Notes: generated from the letters alone by a model not told the origin. Positions 46,278 to 55,444 are shown, numbered from the stretch's first letter. The stretch: DNA of 59,648 nt from an uncultured Collinsella sp. (GCA_902464485.1 CABQJJ010000006.1:1-59648), one strand, 5' to 3'. Made by a program: numbers and translations.

Positions 46278-46493
46278 TCTCGATCTGTAACACCAAGCCA
46301 GCGAAAATGGCTCTAACTGTTACAGATTTAGATGAACCGTTCGGCCGTCAGCCCAACGTCTTGATCTGTAACATGTAGCGAGGAATTTGGCCTCTAACTG
46401 TTACAGATTGAGACAAAGCGGAGGCGGTTAGAGCAATATCTCGATCTGTAATAACTACGATGCTCAACAGGGCCTAACTGTTACAGATCGAGA
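46278..46493. repeat. Array of three hairpins with identical stems and constant-length divergent loops
   Basis: Units at 46278-46332, 46358-46414 and 46439-46493. Each has arms (C)TCGATCTGTAAC and GTTACAGAT(C/T)(G/T)AGA of 14-15 nt, and each loop is exactly 27 nt. The loops differ in their first ~16 nt and share an ending GGC...CTAACT. Linkers are 25 and 24 nt, so the period is 80-81 bp. The gap lies between convergent genes and is bracketed by opposed ACCACC palindromes. Confidence 0.9.
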
Positions 46494-46508
46494 CAAACTG
46501 GCCGGTCA

Positions 46509-46558
46509 GGCCCCAAACCACCACAAAGGTGCCTGTCCCCTTTGTGGTGGTTTGGGGC
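46509..46558. repeat. ACCACC palindrome, copy 4 (reverse, extended stem)
   Basis: Stem of ~20 bp (46509-46529 with 46539-46558) around loop TGCCTGTCC, reverse complement of GGACAGGCA. Longest-stem member of the family. Confidence 0.9.
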
Positions 46559-46567
46559 GGCCGGTAT

Positions 46568-46608
46568 AGAAAAAGTCCCCGCCGGGCGTGTGCTCGACGG
46601 GGACTTTG
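46568..46608 (-). terminator. Terminator of the nfnAB unit
   Basis: Stem AAAGTCCCCG (46572-46581) with CGGGGACTTT (46598-46607); TTTTT tail on the minus strand. Confidence 0.85.
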
Positions 46609-46635
46609 CCGTTTGGTGGCTAGCGCTGTAGGTGA

Positions 46636-48045
46636 TTACTCGCCCAACAGGCTCTTGGTGATGGAGGCAGCGGCCTTCTTGCCGGCGCCCATCGCCAGAA
46701 TGACCGTAGCGGCACCGGTGACGATGTCGCCGCCGGCCCAGATGCGGGGATCGGTGGTCTGGCCAGTCTCCTCATCGGCAACGATGTAGCCCCACTTGTT
46801 GAGCTCCATCTTGCCGCCGATCTTCTTTGCGAAGGGGTTGGCGTTGGTGCCGATAGCCGAGATCGCGACGTCGCAGGGGATCTCCTCGATGGCGCCCTCG
46901 ATGGGCACTGGGCGACGACGGCCGGACTCGTCGGGCTCGCCGAGCTCCATCTTCTGGACCTTGACGGCGCACACGGAGCCGTCCTCGCCGGCGACAAACT
47001 CGAGCGGGGAGACGAGCGGCAGAACCTCGACGCCCTCGGCCTTAGCATGGTGCAGCTCGGCACGACGGCAGGGCATCTCGTCCTCGGTACGACGGTAGGC
47101 GATGATGGCATGCTCGGCGCCCAGGCGCTTGGCGGTACGGACGGCGTCCATAGCCACGTTGCCGCCGCCAAAGACGACGACGTTCTTGCCGTGCTTGGTG
47201 GGGGTGTCGTACTCGGGGAACTTGTTGGCCTTCATCAGGTTCACGCGCGTGAGGTACTCGTTGGCGAAGAAGACGTTGGGCAGGTTCTCGCCGGGGACGT
47301 TGAGGAACTTGGGCAGGCCTGCGCCGGTTGCCACGTAGATGGCGTCGAAGCCCTGCTCGAACAGCTCCTCGGCCGTGGCCATGTTGCCAACGACGGAGTT
47401 GTACTCAAACTTGACGCCCATGTCCTCCAGGCCGTCAATCTCGCGCTTGACGACCGCCTTGGGCAGACGGAACTCGGGGATGCCGTAGACCAGCACGCCG
47501 CCGCCGGTGAAGAAGGCCTCGAAGACGGTAACGTCAAAGCCGTTGCGGGCGAGCTCGCCGGCGCAGGTGATGCCGGACGGGCCGGAGCCGACGACGGCGA
47601 CCTTCTTGCCGTTCTTGGGGGCCATCTTGGGCGTGGAGGCGAGCTCGGGGCGGTCACCCAGGAAGCGCTCGAGCTGGCCGATGGCCACGGGCTCGGACTT
47701 CTTACCACGGATGCACTTGCCCTCGCACTGGTTCTCCTGCGGGCAGACGCGACCGCAGATAGCGGGAAGCATGGAGTCCTCGCGGATGGTATCGAGAGCG
47801 CCGCCAAAGTCCTTCTCGCGGATCTGCTCGATAAAGCGGGGGATGTTGATGTTGACGGGGCAGCCCTCGACACAGAACGGCTTCTTGCAGTTGAGGCAGC
47901 GCTCGGCCTCGGCCAGCGCCATCTCCTCGGTGAAGCCCTTGTCGACGGGGCGGAAGTCGCAGGCGCGCTCGGCAGCCGGCTCCTCGTTATCGGGGGTGCG
48001 GGGCGACTTCATATCGGCAACGAAACGACCGTTAACTAGTGGCAT
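46636..48045 (-). CDS. nfnB: NADPH-binding subunit of NfnAB-type transhydrogenase (GltD-like)
   Basis: 469 residues. N-terminal cysteine-rich domain holding two [4Fe-4S] clusters (CLNCKKPFCVEGCPV; ICGRVCPQENQCEGKC), then FAD domain VAVVGSGPSGITCAGELA and NAD(P) domain VVVFGGGNVAMDAVRTA, ending AGGDIVTGAATVILAMGAG. It follows nfnA with a 10-bp overlap, the arrangement of NADH-dependent reduced ferredoxin:NADP+ oxidoreductase, which couples NADH and ferredoxin to NADPH formation by electron bifurcation. By sequence alone a plain glutamate-synthase small subunit is possible, but no large subunit is present and the partner supports Nfn. Confidence 0.85.
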   Translation of the reverse strand: MPLVNGRFVADMKSPRTPDNEEPAAERACDFRPVDKGFTEEMALAEAERCLNCKKPFCVEGCPVNINIPRFIEQIREKDFGGALDTIREDSMLPAICGRVCPQENQCEGKCIRGKKSEPVAIGQLERFLGDRPELASTPKMAPKNGKKVAVVGSGPSGITCAGELARNGFDVTVFEAFFTGGGVLVYGIPEFRLPKAVVKREIDGLEDMGVKFEYNSVVGNMATAEELFEQGFDAIYVATGAGLPKFLNVPGENLPNVFFANEYLTRVNLMKANKFPEYDTPTKHGKNVVVFGGGNVAMDAVRTAKRLGAEHAIIAYRRTEDEMPCRRAELHHAKAEGVEVLPLVSPLEFVAGEDGSVCAVKVQKMELGEPDESGRRRPVPIEGAIEEIPCDVAISAIGTNANPFAKKIGGKMELNKWGYIVADEETGQTTDPRIWAGGDIVTGAATVILAMGAGKKAAASITKSLLGE

Positions 48046-48875
48046 GCGCAGCTCTTTTCCTCATAGGCCTTGAGGGACTCGCCCTCTTCGGAACGGTAAG
48101 CGGCCTGACGGGCACGAAGGTCATCCCAGTCGACCAGGGTGGCATCGAAGTCGGGGCCGTCGACGCAAGCGAACTTGGTCACGCCGCCCACCTCGACGCG
48201 GCAGCAGCCGCACATACCGGTGCCGTCAACCATGATGGGGTTGAGCGACGCGGTGATGGGGGTGTCGTACTTCTGGGCGGTGAGGGTCGAGAACTTCATC
48301 ATCGGAACGGGGCCGACGCAGAAGACCTGGCTCACGGCCTTGTCCTGCAGCAGGCGTTCCAGCGGAGCGGTGACAACGCCCTGCTCGCCGTAGGAGCCGT
48401 CGTCAGTGGTGATGTGGATGTGGTCCTCGTCGAGGAGCTCGCGGAACTGATCCTCCATGAGCAGGAGGTCCTTGGTGCGGGCGCCCATGATGGCGTGCAC
48501 CTCATGGCCGGTCTCGACCAGGTGCTTAGCGACCGGGAAGGCAATTGCCAGGCCGACGCCGCCGCCAATGACAGCGCAGGGGCCCTCGGCCATCTCGGTA
48601 GGAACGCCCAGCGGGCCCACGACGTCGCGTAGCGACTCGCCGGCCTCGTAGGTGGATAGCATCTCGGTGGTCTTGCCGATCACCATGAAGATGAACTCGA
48701 CCCAGCCCTCGTCACCGTTCCAGCCAGCCAGGGTAAACGGGACACGCTCGCCCGTCTCGTTGGCGCGGACCATGAGGAACTGTCCGGCGTGCGCATGTTT
48801 GGCGATTGCAGGCGCCTCGATGCGGAACTTGAACACCTTCTCAGAGAACTGCGTCTTCTCCAGGATCTTATACAT
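48036..48875 (-). CDS. nfnA: NAD-binding subunit of NfnAB-type transhydrogenase
   Basis: 279 residues, ATG 48875 with AAGAGAGGGG upstream. FAD/NAD ferredoxin-reductase fold like PyrK/DHOD electron-transfer subunits (residues 1-210; GQFLMVRANETGERVP, AVIGGGVGLAIAFPVAKHL) and a C-terminal [2Fe-2S] motif GTGMCGCCRVEVGG...FACVDGP. First gene of the pair. Confidence 0.85.
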   Translation of the reverse strand: MYKILEKTQFSEKVFKFRIEAPAIAKHAHAGQFLMVRANETGERVPFTLAGWNGDEGWVEFIFMVIGKTTEMLSTYEAGESLRDVVGPLGVPTEMAEGPCAVIGGGVGLAIAFPVAKHLVETGHEVHAIMGARTKDLLLMEDQFRELLDEDHIHITTDDGSYGEQGVVTAPLERLLQDKAVSQVFCVGPVPMMKFSTLTAQKYDTPITASLNPIMVDGTGMCGCCRVEVGGVTKFACVDGPDFDATLVDWDDLRARQAAYRSEEGESLKAYEEKSCACH

Positions 48876-49248
48876 AGAACCCCTCTCTTGTTAGGGCTAC
48901 CGAACCGTGCCTCCACGGAAAAGGACGGTGGCCCGAATAAAACCGTACGCGCACAGGCGTTGTGCAGACATACGGTGCAAATTATACCCTCATGGACATG
49001 TCACTTACGTGTGTCTTCGGCGGGTGGGAAAAGGGTTTATCCGCTCCGGCCTACCAAAAGGGACGGGTTTCTCATGGTCGGTTTTATCAGGCAAAACAGC
49101 GAAGGAGGTCGGCCTTGCGCATAGGTGAGGCCGGCCCCCTTTGGAGCGTTGCATATGTATGGCGGCACAGGGTTTATTGCGTCGCGGCCGCTGCGGCGTT
49201 TCCGCAGATAAAACCTGCCAAAATAAACCTGTCCCTTTTTGGTAGGTT
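48876..49248. other. Repeat-filled gap upstream of nfnA
   Basis: Leader of nfnA on the minus strand (TATAAT at 48981-48986 in that direction) plus degenerate repeat DNA. A worn copy of the GGGAC-GGTTT element lies at 49050-49089 (CTACCAAAAGGGACGGGTTT) facing the better copy at 49210. A GTCGGCCT/AGGCCGGC hairpin lies around 49107-49135. No gene. Confidence 0.5.
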
Positions 49249-49250
49249 TT
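49210..49250. repeat. AACCTGCC/GGTAGGTT hairpin, copy 2 (reverse)
   Basis: Ten-bp stem AAAACCTGCC (49210-49219) with GGTAGGTTTT (49241-49250), one wobble; the loop on the minus strand contains GGGACAGGTTTATTTT as at 37584. It abuts the pth stop codon. Confidence 0.85.
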
Positions 49251-49878
49251 AGTGCTTGCCGTTGGCAGAGGCGGAGCCGTTGACATGGTCGCGGGCATAG
49301 ATCACGCCGTGCACGATTGCCAGGCCGGCGGCGTCGGCAGCGCGGGCGCAGGTGTCCTGGAAGTCCTCGGCCTCGCGGGCACGCAGCTGCTTGAGCACGT
49401 AGTCGGCGACAGCCATTTTGCCGGGAGGGTTACCGATGCCGGTGCGGATGCGGCTGAAGTCGCGGCTGCCCATCTTGTCGATGATGGAGCGCAGGCCGTT
49501 GTGGCCGGCGTGGCCACCGCCCACCTTAACACGTACGTCGCCGGCGGGAATGTCGAGCTCGTCGTGAATCACGAGCAGCTCCTCGGCCTTGATCTTGTAC
49601 TCGCGGCAGAGCTTGGAGATGGGACCACCCGAGGTATTCATATACGACTGCGGCTTGACCAGCACGATCTGGCGCTTGCCGCCCTCTTCCTCGGCATCGT
49701 TGATATTGATGAGCGCGACCTCGGCACCTGCCTGGTTTTTCCAGTACGTGACACCAGCCTGACGGGCCAACTCGTCGATTGCCTTGAAACCTGCGTTGTG
49801 GCGGGTCTCAGCATACTCATCGCCAGGGTTGCCAAGTCCGGCAACCATGCGAATCTTAAGCGGCTGTGCAGCTGCCAT
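49249..49878 (-). CDS. pth: Peptidyl-tRNA hydrolase
   Basis: 209 residues; GGAGG 6 nt before ATG 49878. Frees tRNA from dropped peptidyl-tRNA. Catalytic His in RHNAGF, plus VAGLGNPGDEY, KPQSYMNTSG, DELDIPAGDVRVK and GGHAGHNGLRSI. Adjacent to prs with a long hairpin between. Confidence 0.97.
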   Translation of the reverse strand: MAAAQPLKIRMVAGLGNPGDEYAETRHNAGFKAIDELARQAGVTYWKNQAGAEVALININDAEEEGGKRQIVLVKPQSYMNTSGGPISKLCREYKIKAEELLVIHDELDIPAGDVRVKVGGGHAGHNGLRSIIDKMGSRDFSRIRTGIGNPPGKMAVADYVLKQLRAREAEDFQDTCARAADAAGLAIVHGVIYARDHVNGSASANGKH

Positions 49879-49992
49879 GTTTGTCCTCCGTTACGTAAAT
49901 AGTTCAATCAACGACAAAGGCTACCACGCTCGCCGAAGGCGAGGAAAGGTTGCAGCAAAGTCATTTCAGAAAACAGCTGCCCCGAGACAGCA

Positions 49993-50097
49993 GGAAGCCC
50001 CGGACACGCCGGGAGGGGTTATCAAAGCGAACATCCCGCAGCCGCAAAGCGGCGAGGACGTTCGCGTGATAACCCCGCAGGCGTGTCCGGGGCTTCC
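49993..50097. repeat. Long hairpin between prs and pth (family C)
   Basis: Thirty-one-bp stem with few mismatches (49993-50024 with 50067-50097; GGAAGCCCCGGACACGCC at the base) over a 42-nt apex (50025-50066) with its own mini-hairpin GCCGCAAAGCGGC and flanking GAAC/GTTC. Same architecture as families A and B, but a different apical module. Confidence 0.85.
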
Positions 50098-50120
50098 GGA
50101 GGGATGCGAGGGTCGAGCGA

Positions 50121-51107
50121 CTACAGCGCGAAGTCGCCGCCGACGAGCGTGGAGACGGGCTCCTCGTGGTAAACGGCGGAGATGGCCTGAGCGAACTCCT
50201 CGGCGACCGAGATGGTCTTGATCTTGCCGCCGACCTCGACGGGAATGGCGTCGGTGACGAGGCACTCGACGATCGGGGCGTCGTTCAGGCGCTCGATGGC
50301 CGGACCGGAGAAGATGCCGTGGGTGGCGCAGACATAGATGTCGCCAGCGCCCATAGCCTTGAGCTCCTTGACGTTGGCGCACAGGGTGCCAGCGGTGTCG
50401 ATCATGTCGTCGTTGATGATGCAGGTCTTGCCCTTGATGTCACCGATGATGCCCATGACCTCGGCGGCGTTGTGGCGCGGACGGCCCTTGTGGGCGATGG
50501 CCAGGTCACAGCCGAGCATGTCGGACAGCTTCTTGGCAGCCTTGGCGCGGCCCACGTCGGGGGAGACGACAACCAGGTTGTCGGTGTCGAAGTGCATGTC
50601 GTTGTAGTACTGGCCAAACAGCGGCAGTGCGGACAGGTGGTTAACCGGGATATCGAAGAAGCCCTGGATCTGGCCCTGGTGCAGGTCGAGGGTGATGATG
50701 CGGTTGACGCCGGCGCGCTCGAGCAGGTTGGCGACGAGGCGAGCGGTGATGGGCTCGCGCGGGCCGGCCTTGCGGTCCTGGCGGGCATAGCCGTAGTGGG
50801 TGATAACGGCGGTGATGGAGCGGGCGGATGCACGCTTGGCAGCGTCGGTGGCGATGAGCAGCTCCATGAGCATGTCGTTGACGTTGCCGCCGGCCACGGA
50901 CTGAATCAGGAAGACGTCGGCGCCGCGGACGGTTTCGTCGTAGCGGGCGTAAATCTCACCATTGGCGAACTGCTTTAGCGTAAGGCCCGAAAGCTCGACC
51001 CCAAGGTACTCAGCAATCTTCTGAGCGAGGGGACGGTTGGAGGAACCGGAATACACGCGGATGGACTTGCGCATATTCTCCGACTTCTCGGGATCATTAA
51101 TCGGCAT
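50121..51107 (-). CDS. prs: Ribose-phosphate pyrophosphokinase
   Basis: 328 residues. Makes PRPP, the substrate of purF and other nucleotide steps encoded in this window. Motifs: FANGEIYARYDETVRG, DLHQGQIQGFFDIP, the flexible loop near VVSPDVGRAKAAKKL and the PRPP-binding INDDMIDTAGTL. RBS AAAGGAGAAGGG. Follows glmU on the minus strand. Confidence 0.97.
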   Translation of the reverse strand: MPINDPEKSENMRKSIRVYSGSSNRPLAQKIAEYLGVELSGLTLKQFANGEIYARYDETVRGADVFLIQSVAGGNVNDMLMELLIATDAAKRASARSITAVITHYGYARQDRKAGPREPITARLVANLLERAGVNRIITLDLHQGQIQGFFDIPVNHLSALPLFGQYYNDMHFDTDNLVVVSPDVGRAKAAKKLSDMLGCDLAIAHKGRPRHNAAEVMGIIGDIKGKTCIINDDMIDTAGTLCANVKELKAMGAGDIYVCATHGIFSGPAIERLNDAPIVECLVTDAIPVEVGGKIKTISVAEEFAQAISAVYHEEPVSTLVGGDFAL

Positions 51108-51249
51108 TACCCTTCTCCTTTATATCGAATGCCATATAGATGCCTTGTTGCATTGTAACCGCGCGGCGGGGTTTATCGGGTCTTGATAACGTCTTTACCG
51201 TCAACGGACACGAACCGACCACTCATTCGGCCGCGCAGGTCAACATAGA

Positions 51250-51286
51250 AAAAGGAGCCGTCCCCACGGAAGCGGCTCCTTTTGTG
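51250..51286 (-). terminator. Terminator of glmU
   Basis: Perfect 11-bp stem AAAAGGAGCCG (51250-51260) with CGGCTCCTTTT (51273-51283); T-tract on the minus strand. Confidence 0.85.
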
Positions 51287-51298
51287 CTTGGTAAAACG

Positions 51299-52711
51299 TT
51301 ATACCTCGTCGTCCTCGTGCAGACGGCGGCGATAATCGGCGGCCCAACCCTCAATATTTACCTGACGGGCGCGGCCCAGACCGAGCGCGTCGGCCGGGAC
51401 CGGCTCGGTGATGACGGAGCCGGCGGCCACGAGCGCGCCGTCGCCGATTTGGGCGGGCGCGACCATCATGGTGTCGGAACCGATGAAGGCATCCTTGCCG
51501 ATGACGGTCTTGTGCTTGTGGACGCCGTCGTAGTTGCAGGTGATGGAGCCAGCGCCCACGTTGACGCCAGAGCCCATGGTGGTGTCGCCGATGTAGGACA
51601 GGTGCGGCACCTTGGAGCCCTCGCCGATCGTGGACTTCTTGATCTCCACGTGCGTGCCGGCCTTGGAGCCGTCGAGCATGTGGGTGCCCGGGCGCAGGTA
51701 GGCGCGCGGGCCGCAGTCGACGCCGTTCTCGATGACGGCCTCGATGGCGATGGTCTCGTCGATGGTGCAGCCGCTGCCGACGGTGGTGTCGGTGAGACGG
51801 CTGTTGGGGCCGAGCTGGCACTCCTCGCCCACGGTGACGTGGCCGATCAGGTGCGTCTGCGGCCACACGACGGTGTCGCGGCCGATGACGGCGTCGGGGC
51901 CGATCCAAGCCTGTGTGGGGTCGATAAAGGTGACGCCCTCGGCCATCCAGTGCTCGTTGATGCGGTCGCGTGCGATGGCGGTAAGCTGCGCGAGCTGGAT
52001 GCGGCTGTTGACGCCCAGGCCGTCGCGGTAGTCGTCACAGTGGAAGATGGAGACCGCCTGGCCGTGACCCTTGAGGATTTCGAGCATGTCGGGCAGGTAG
52101 TACTCGGACTGCGCGTTGTCGTTGCCGATCTCGTCAATGTGGGCGGCGAGCTGCGCGCCGTCGAAGGCGTAGCAGCCGGCGTTGCACTCGAGCAGCGTGG
52201 CGGCTTGCTCGGGCGTGCAGTCCTTCTGCTCGATGATGCGCTCGATCTGGCCGTCGGCACCCAGCTTGATGCGGCCGTAGCCGAAGGGATCGGGCGGGGT
52301 CATGGTCATGACGGTGCAGGCGAGCTCGCCGGTAGCGACGGTCTGCGCGAACTTGGCGACGGTGTCGGCGGTGATGAGCGGCAGATCGCCGTTGAGCACG
52401 ACGACGGGGCCTTGCGTGATGCCGCAGGCTTCGAGCGCAACCTTTACGGCGTGACCGGTGCCCAGGCGCTCGGTCTGCTCGACGCACTCGACCTTGGTGG
52501 CGCTGCTGGCGTAGGCGCCGTCGATAAGGGCGCGCATCTCGTCGGCATGGCTGCCGATGACGACCACGACGCGGCTGCAGCCGGCCTTGATGGTGGCGTC
52601 GACGATCCACTGAACCATGGGCTTACCCAAGATCTTGTGCGAAACCTTGCAGTGGTTCGACTTCATGCGTGTGCCCTCGCCGGCGGCGAGGATAATTGCG
52701 GTTGCATCCAT
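51299..52711 (-). CDS. glmU: Bifunctional GlcNAc-1-P uridyltransferase / GlcN-1-P acetyltransferase
   Basis: 470 residues from ATG 52711 (AGGAGATC 6 nt upstream; ATG 52765 rejected). N-terminal Rossmann pyrophosphorylase (LAAGEGTRMKS, NGDLPLI) and C-terminal left-handed beta-helix (IGPDAVIGRDTVVWP, YDGVHKHKTVIGKDAFIGS) that together make UDP-GlcNAc for peptidoglycan. The glmU-prs order is common in Gram-positive genomes. Confidence 0.97.
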   Translation of the reverse strand: MDATAIILAAGEGTRMKSNHCKVSHKILGKPMVQWIVDATIKAGCSRVVVVIGSHADEMRALIDGAYASSATKVECVEQTERLGTGHAVKVALEACGITQGPVVVLNGDLPLITADTVAKFAQTVATGELACTVMTMTPPDPFGYGRIKLGADGQIERIIEQKDCTPEQAATLLECNAGCYAFDGAQLAAHIDEIGNDNAQSEYYLPDMLEILKGHGQAVSIFHCDDYRDGLGVNSRIQLAQLTAIARDRINEHWMAEGVTFIDPTQAWIGPDAVIGRDTVVWPQTHLIGHVTVGEECQLGPNSRLTDTTVGSGCTIDETIAIEAVIENGVDCGPRAYLRPGTHMLDGSKAGTHVEIKKSTIGEGSKVPHLSYIGDTTMGSGVNVGAGSITCNYDGVHKHKTVIGKDAFIGSDTMMVAPAQIGDGALVAAGSVITEPVPADALGLGRARQVNIEGWAADYRRRLHEDDEV

Positions 52712-52903
52712 GTGATCTCCTGTTACGTTATAGAGACGTGTGTTTGGAAACGATACACGGCGCAATATGATACCGCAGGCATATGATGAGCGCGTAACGT
52801 TTGGGCCGCGGCGGCTGGGTTTGTGGTTCCGGCGCGGCGGTTGCGCTGGTTACGAGCGGTGCCGGCAGCGCTTCGGCGTCGGTGATTTGGCGGGAGAGCG
52901 GGG

Positions 52904-53797
52904 ATGCCTATGGACAACATGCGAGAGGGCTTGGGCGCCGAGCCCGTCGCGGCATTCTCGATGTCGCACCCGGCGGTGCCTGCGCTCTACATGGCGCTGA
53001 CGCTGGGGCTCACCATGTTCTCGATGCAACCGGTGCTGATCGCGCTGTCGCTCGCGGGCGGGTTGGCATACGGCTTTGCGACCCGCGGGGCTGCCCGCAC
53101 GTTGGGCTCGCTTCGCTGGCAGCTGCCGGTGATTTTGATCATTGCGCTGGTCAACCCGCTGTTTAGTGCATCGGGCTCGACCGAGCTTTTCCATATTGGC
53201 ATGCGCGTGGTGTATTTGGAGAGCATGGTATACGGCCTGTGTATGGGTGGGCTGTTTGTGGCGAGCGTGCTGTGGTTTGAGGCTGCGGCGTCGATGCTCG
53301 AATACGACAAGGTGCTCGCGCTGCTGGGCAACGCCGCACCGGTGCTCGCGCTCATGATCTCGATGTGCATGCGGCTTATCCCGCAGTTTTTGCGCCGCGG
53401 CCGCACGGTCCTGGCGGTACAGGATGCGATCGACGTTCCGGGGCGCGCTCCGGCCGACCCCGTGCGCTCGCGCTTGCGGGCCTCGAGTGTGCTGATGGGC
53501 TGGGGCATGGAAGATTCGCTTGAGCGCGCGGACGCCATGCGCTCTCGCGGGTGGGGCGCCGCGGCGCGCCGCACGACGTACGCGCGGTATCGGCTGGGGC
53601 GCGGCGACGTTGCCGCGCTGGTTGGGCTTGCGATGTTTGGCGCTACTGCGGTGGCGGTGGCGTGGATTGCGACGACGCAGTATTCGTTTTACCCGCAGCT
53701 TTCGGTGCCGGCGCCGTGGCCGGGTTATGTTGTGTACGCGGTCTGGATGGCGCTGCCCTGCGCACTGCACGCGATTGACGAGAAGAGGTTTGGCTGA
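52904..53797 (+). CDS. ECF transporter transmembrane (T) component
   Basis: 297 residues. Hydrophobic helices in the N-terminal half (LYMALTLGLTMFSMQPVLIA), then the characteristic cytoplasmic A-R-G motifs near the C-terminus: LERADAMRSRGWGA, the EcfT/CbiQ coupling motif. Its stop overlaps the ATPase start by one base (TGATG). Couples ATP hydrolysis to movement of the S component. Confidence 0.88.
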   Translation: MPMDNMREGLGAEPVAAFSMSHPAVPALYMALTLGLTMFSMQPVLIALSLAGGLAYGFATRGAARTLGSLRWQLPVILIIALVNPLFSASGSTELFHIGMRVVYLESMVYGLCMGGLFVASVLWFEAAASMLEYDKVLALLGNAAPVLALMISMCMRLIPQFLRRGRTVLAVQDAIDVPGRAPADPVRSRLRASSVLMGWGMEDSLERADAMRSRGWGAAARRTTYARYRLGRGDVAALVGLAMFGATAVAVAWIATTQYSFYPQLSVPAPWPGYVVYAVWMALPCALHAIDEKRFG

Positions 53798-55440
53798 TGG
53801 CTCGGTTGGACGGGAGCAAGATGGCGGGCACGGTGTGCGGCTCGGATGCGCCGGCGATTGAAGTGCAGGGTCTGCGTTTTGCCTATCCCGGGGCTGGCGC
53901 ACCGGTGCTCGAGGCACTCGATTGGCGCGTTCCCCAAGGAGCATTTGCACTGCTTGTTGGTGGTACCGGGGCGGGTAAGTCGACGCTGCTCTCGCTGCTC
54001 AAACCCGAGATCGCGCCGACGGGCGAATGCACTGGCGAGTTGCGCGTGCTGGGCGAGAACGTTGCCGACATGGACGTTCGGGCGTCTGCGGAGCGCGTGG
54101 GCTATGTGTTTCAAGACCCCGAGAACCAGATCGTATGCGAAAGCGTGTGGCACGAGATGTCGTTTGGCTTGGAAAACCTGGGCATGTCGCGCGACGAAAT
54201 GCGCCGTCGCGTAGCTGAGACCAGCTATTTCTTTGGAATGGAGGATTGGCTCCACCGCGATACCGATACGCTTTCGGGCGGACGCAAGCAGCTGCTGTCG
54301 TTAGCGGCCGTTTTGGCGCTGCGCCCTCGCGTGCTGCTGCTCGACGAGCCCACGTCTCAGCTGGATCCTGTTGCCGAGAAAAATTTTCTGCATGCGCTGT
54401 TTCGCGTGAACCGCGAGCTGGGCTGTACGGTTGTTGTGGCGACGCACCAGCCGCGCCCGATGCTCGAGTATGCGACGTGCGCGTACCGGATTGAAGACGG
54501 TCGCGTGTGCGAGGTGGCTGATATCGCCTCCTTGGGGCATCGCGAAGGGCTGTTTTCTGGTGAGGTGCCAGGGTGGGGCGCCGCCCGATGTGCAAAAAAC
54601 GGAGTTTTCAGCAGCGCCAGTGGTCAGCTGGGTTCTTTGGACCCGCGCGGGGGCGCTCCGGGTGCAAAAAAGGGATTGAAATCGGGCAAATCGGCTGAAT
54701 TTGAGGCACAAATTCAGCCGCAGAACGACTCGGGGGCGCCGTCGCGTGCCGGTGGACGCAGAATACTCCCAAAAATGCACGGCGGGTCGGCTACCACCCT
54801 GTCGGAAGGCTGGTTTCGCTACGACCGCGTGTCCGGTTGGGTGCTGCGTGGGCTCGACGTGACGTTTTCTGCCGGTGCGGTGCATGCGATCGTGGGCGGC
54901 AACGGCTGCGGCAAGTCGACGATGCTCTCGGTGCTGGTCAAGACGGCTAAGCTGCAGCGTGGGCGCATGGTGCGCGGGGCGGCTTCGGCGGCGCTGCTGC
55001 CGCAGAACCCCAAGGCCCTGCTGGTCGCCGAGACAGTGCACGACGAGCTGATGGAATGGGCTTCGACCTGCGGATACGACGAGGACGCGGCCCAGGAGCG
55101 CGCGGCGCAGCTGGGATTGGACGGCCTGGATGCGCGCCATCCGTACGATCTTTCGGGCGGCCAGCGTCAGCTGCTCGCGTTGGCAAAGCTGCTGTTGATT
55201 GGTCCGGAGCTGTTGCTGCTCGACGAGCCCACGAAGGGGCTGGACCTGACGAGCCGCCGCATTATCGCCCGCGCCCTGTGCGAGCATGCGCAAGCCGGCG
55301 GCACCGTCATCATGGCCACGCACGACCTGGACTTCGCCGAGCAGGCTGCCGACGACGTTGCCATGATGTTCGACGGCGAAATTGCCTGCATGGAGCCGTC
55401 GGCAGACTTCTTTGCCGACAACGTGTTTTATAGGGCGTGA
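53797..55440 (+). CDS. ECF transporter ATPase, two fused domains
   Basis: 547 residues with two complete ATPase domains. Domain 1 (~20-250): Walker A GGTGAGKST, signature LSGGRKQ, Walker B VLLLDEPTSQLDP. Domain 2 (~330-545): Walker A GGNGCGKST, LSGGQRQ, LLLLDEPTKGLDL. This is the EcfA1-EcfA2 pair as one polypeptide. The linker (~250-330) is low-complexity (NGVFSSASGQLGSLDPRGG) and its DNA contains a 12-bp perfect palindrome, a hint of repeat insertion. Works with the T and S components on either side. Confidence 0.9.
   Translation: MARLDGSKMAGTVCGSDAPAIEVQGLRFAYPGAGAPVLEALDWRVPQGAFALLVGGTGAGKSTLLSLLKPEIAPTGECTGELRVLGENVADMDVRASAERVGYVFQDPENQIVCESVWHEMSFGLENLGMSRDEMRRRVAETSYFFGMEDWLHRDTDTLSGGRKQLLSLAAVLALRPRVLLLDEPTSQLDPVAEKNFLHALFRVNRELGCTVVVATHQPRPMLEYATCAYRIEDGRVCEVADIASLGHREGLFSGEVPGWGAARCAKNGVFSSASGQLGSLDPRGGAPGAKKGLKSGKSAEFEAQIQPQNDSGAPSRAGGRRILPKMHGGSATTLSEGWFRYDRVSGWVLRGLDVTFSAGAVHAIVGGNGCGKSTMLSVLVKTAKLQRGRMVRGAASAALLPQNPKALLVAETVHDELMEWASTCGYDEDAAQERAAQLGLDGLDARHPYDLSGGQRQLLALAKLLLIGPELLLLDEPTKGLDLTSRRIIARALCEHAQAGGTVIMATHDLDFAEQAADDVAMMFDGEIACMEPSADFFADNVFYRA
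54692..54720. repeat. Perfect palindrome inside the ECF ATPase linker
   Basis: Twelve-bp arms CGGCTGAATTTG (54692-54703) and CAAATTCAGCCG (54709-54720), loop AGGCA. The surrounding ~180 bp is more A-rich than the flanking ATPase domains. Confidence 0.8.
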
Positions 55441-55444
55441 TGGA

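Noticed and set aside
46278..46493. CRISPR-like array
   Set aside because: The repeated parts are inverted arms, the loops end in a shared motif, only three units exist and there are no cas genes.
49921..49950. CTCGCCGAAGGCGAG hairpin as a terminator of prs
   Set aside because: Short stem without T-tract on either strand; not enough to call.
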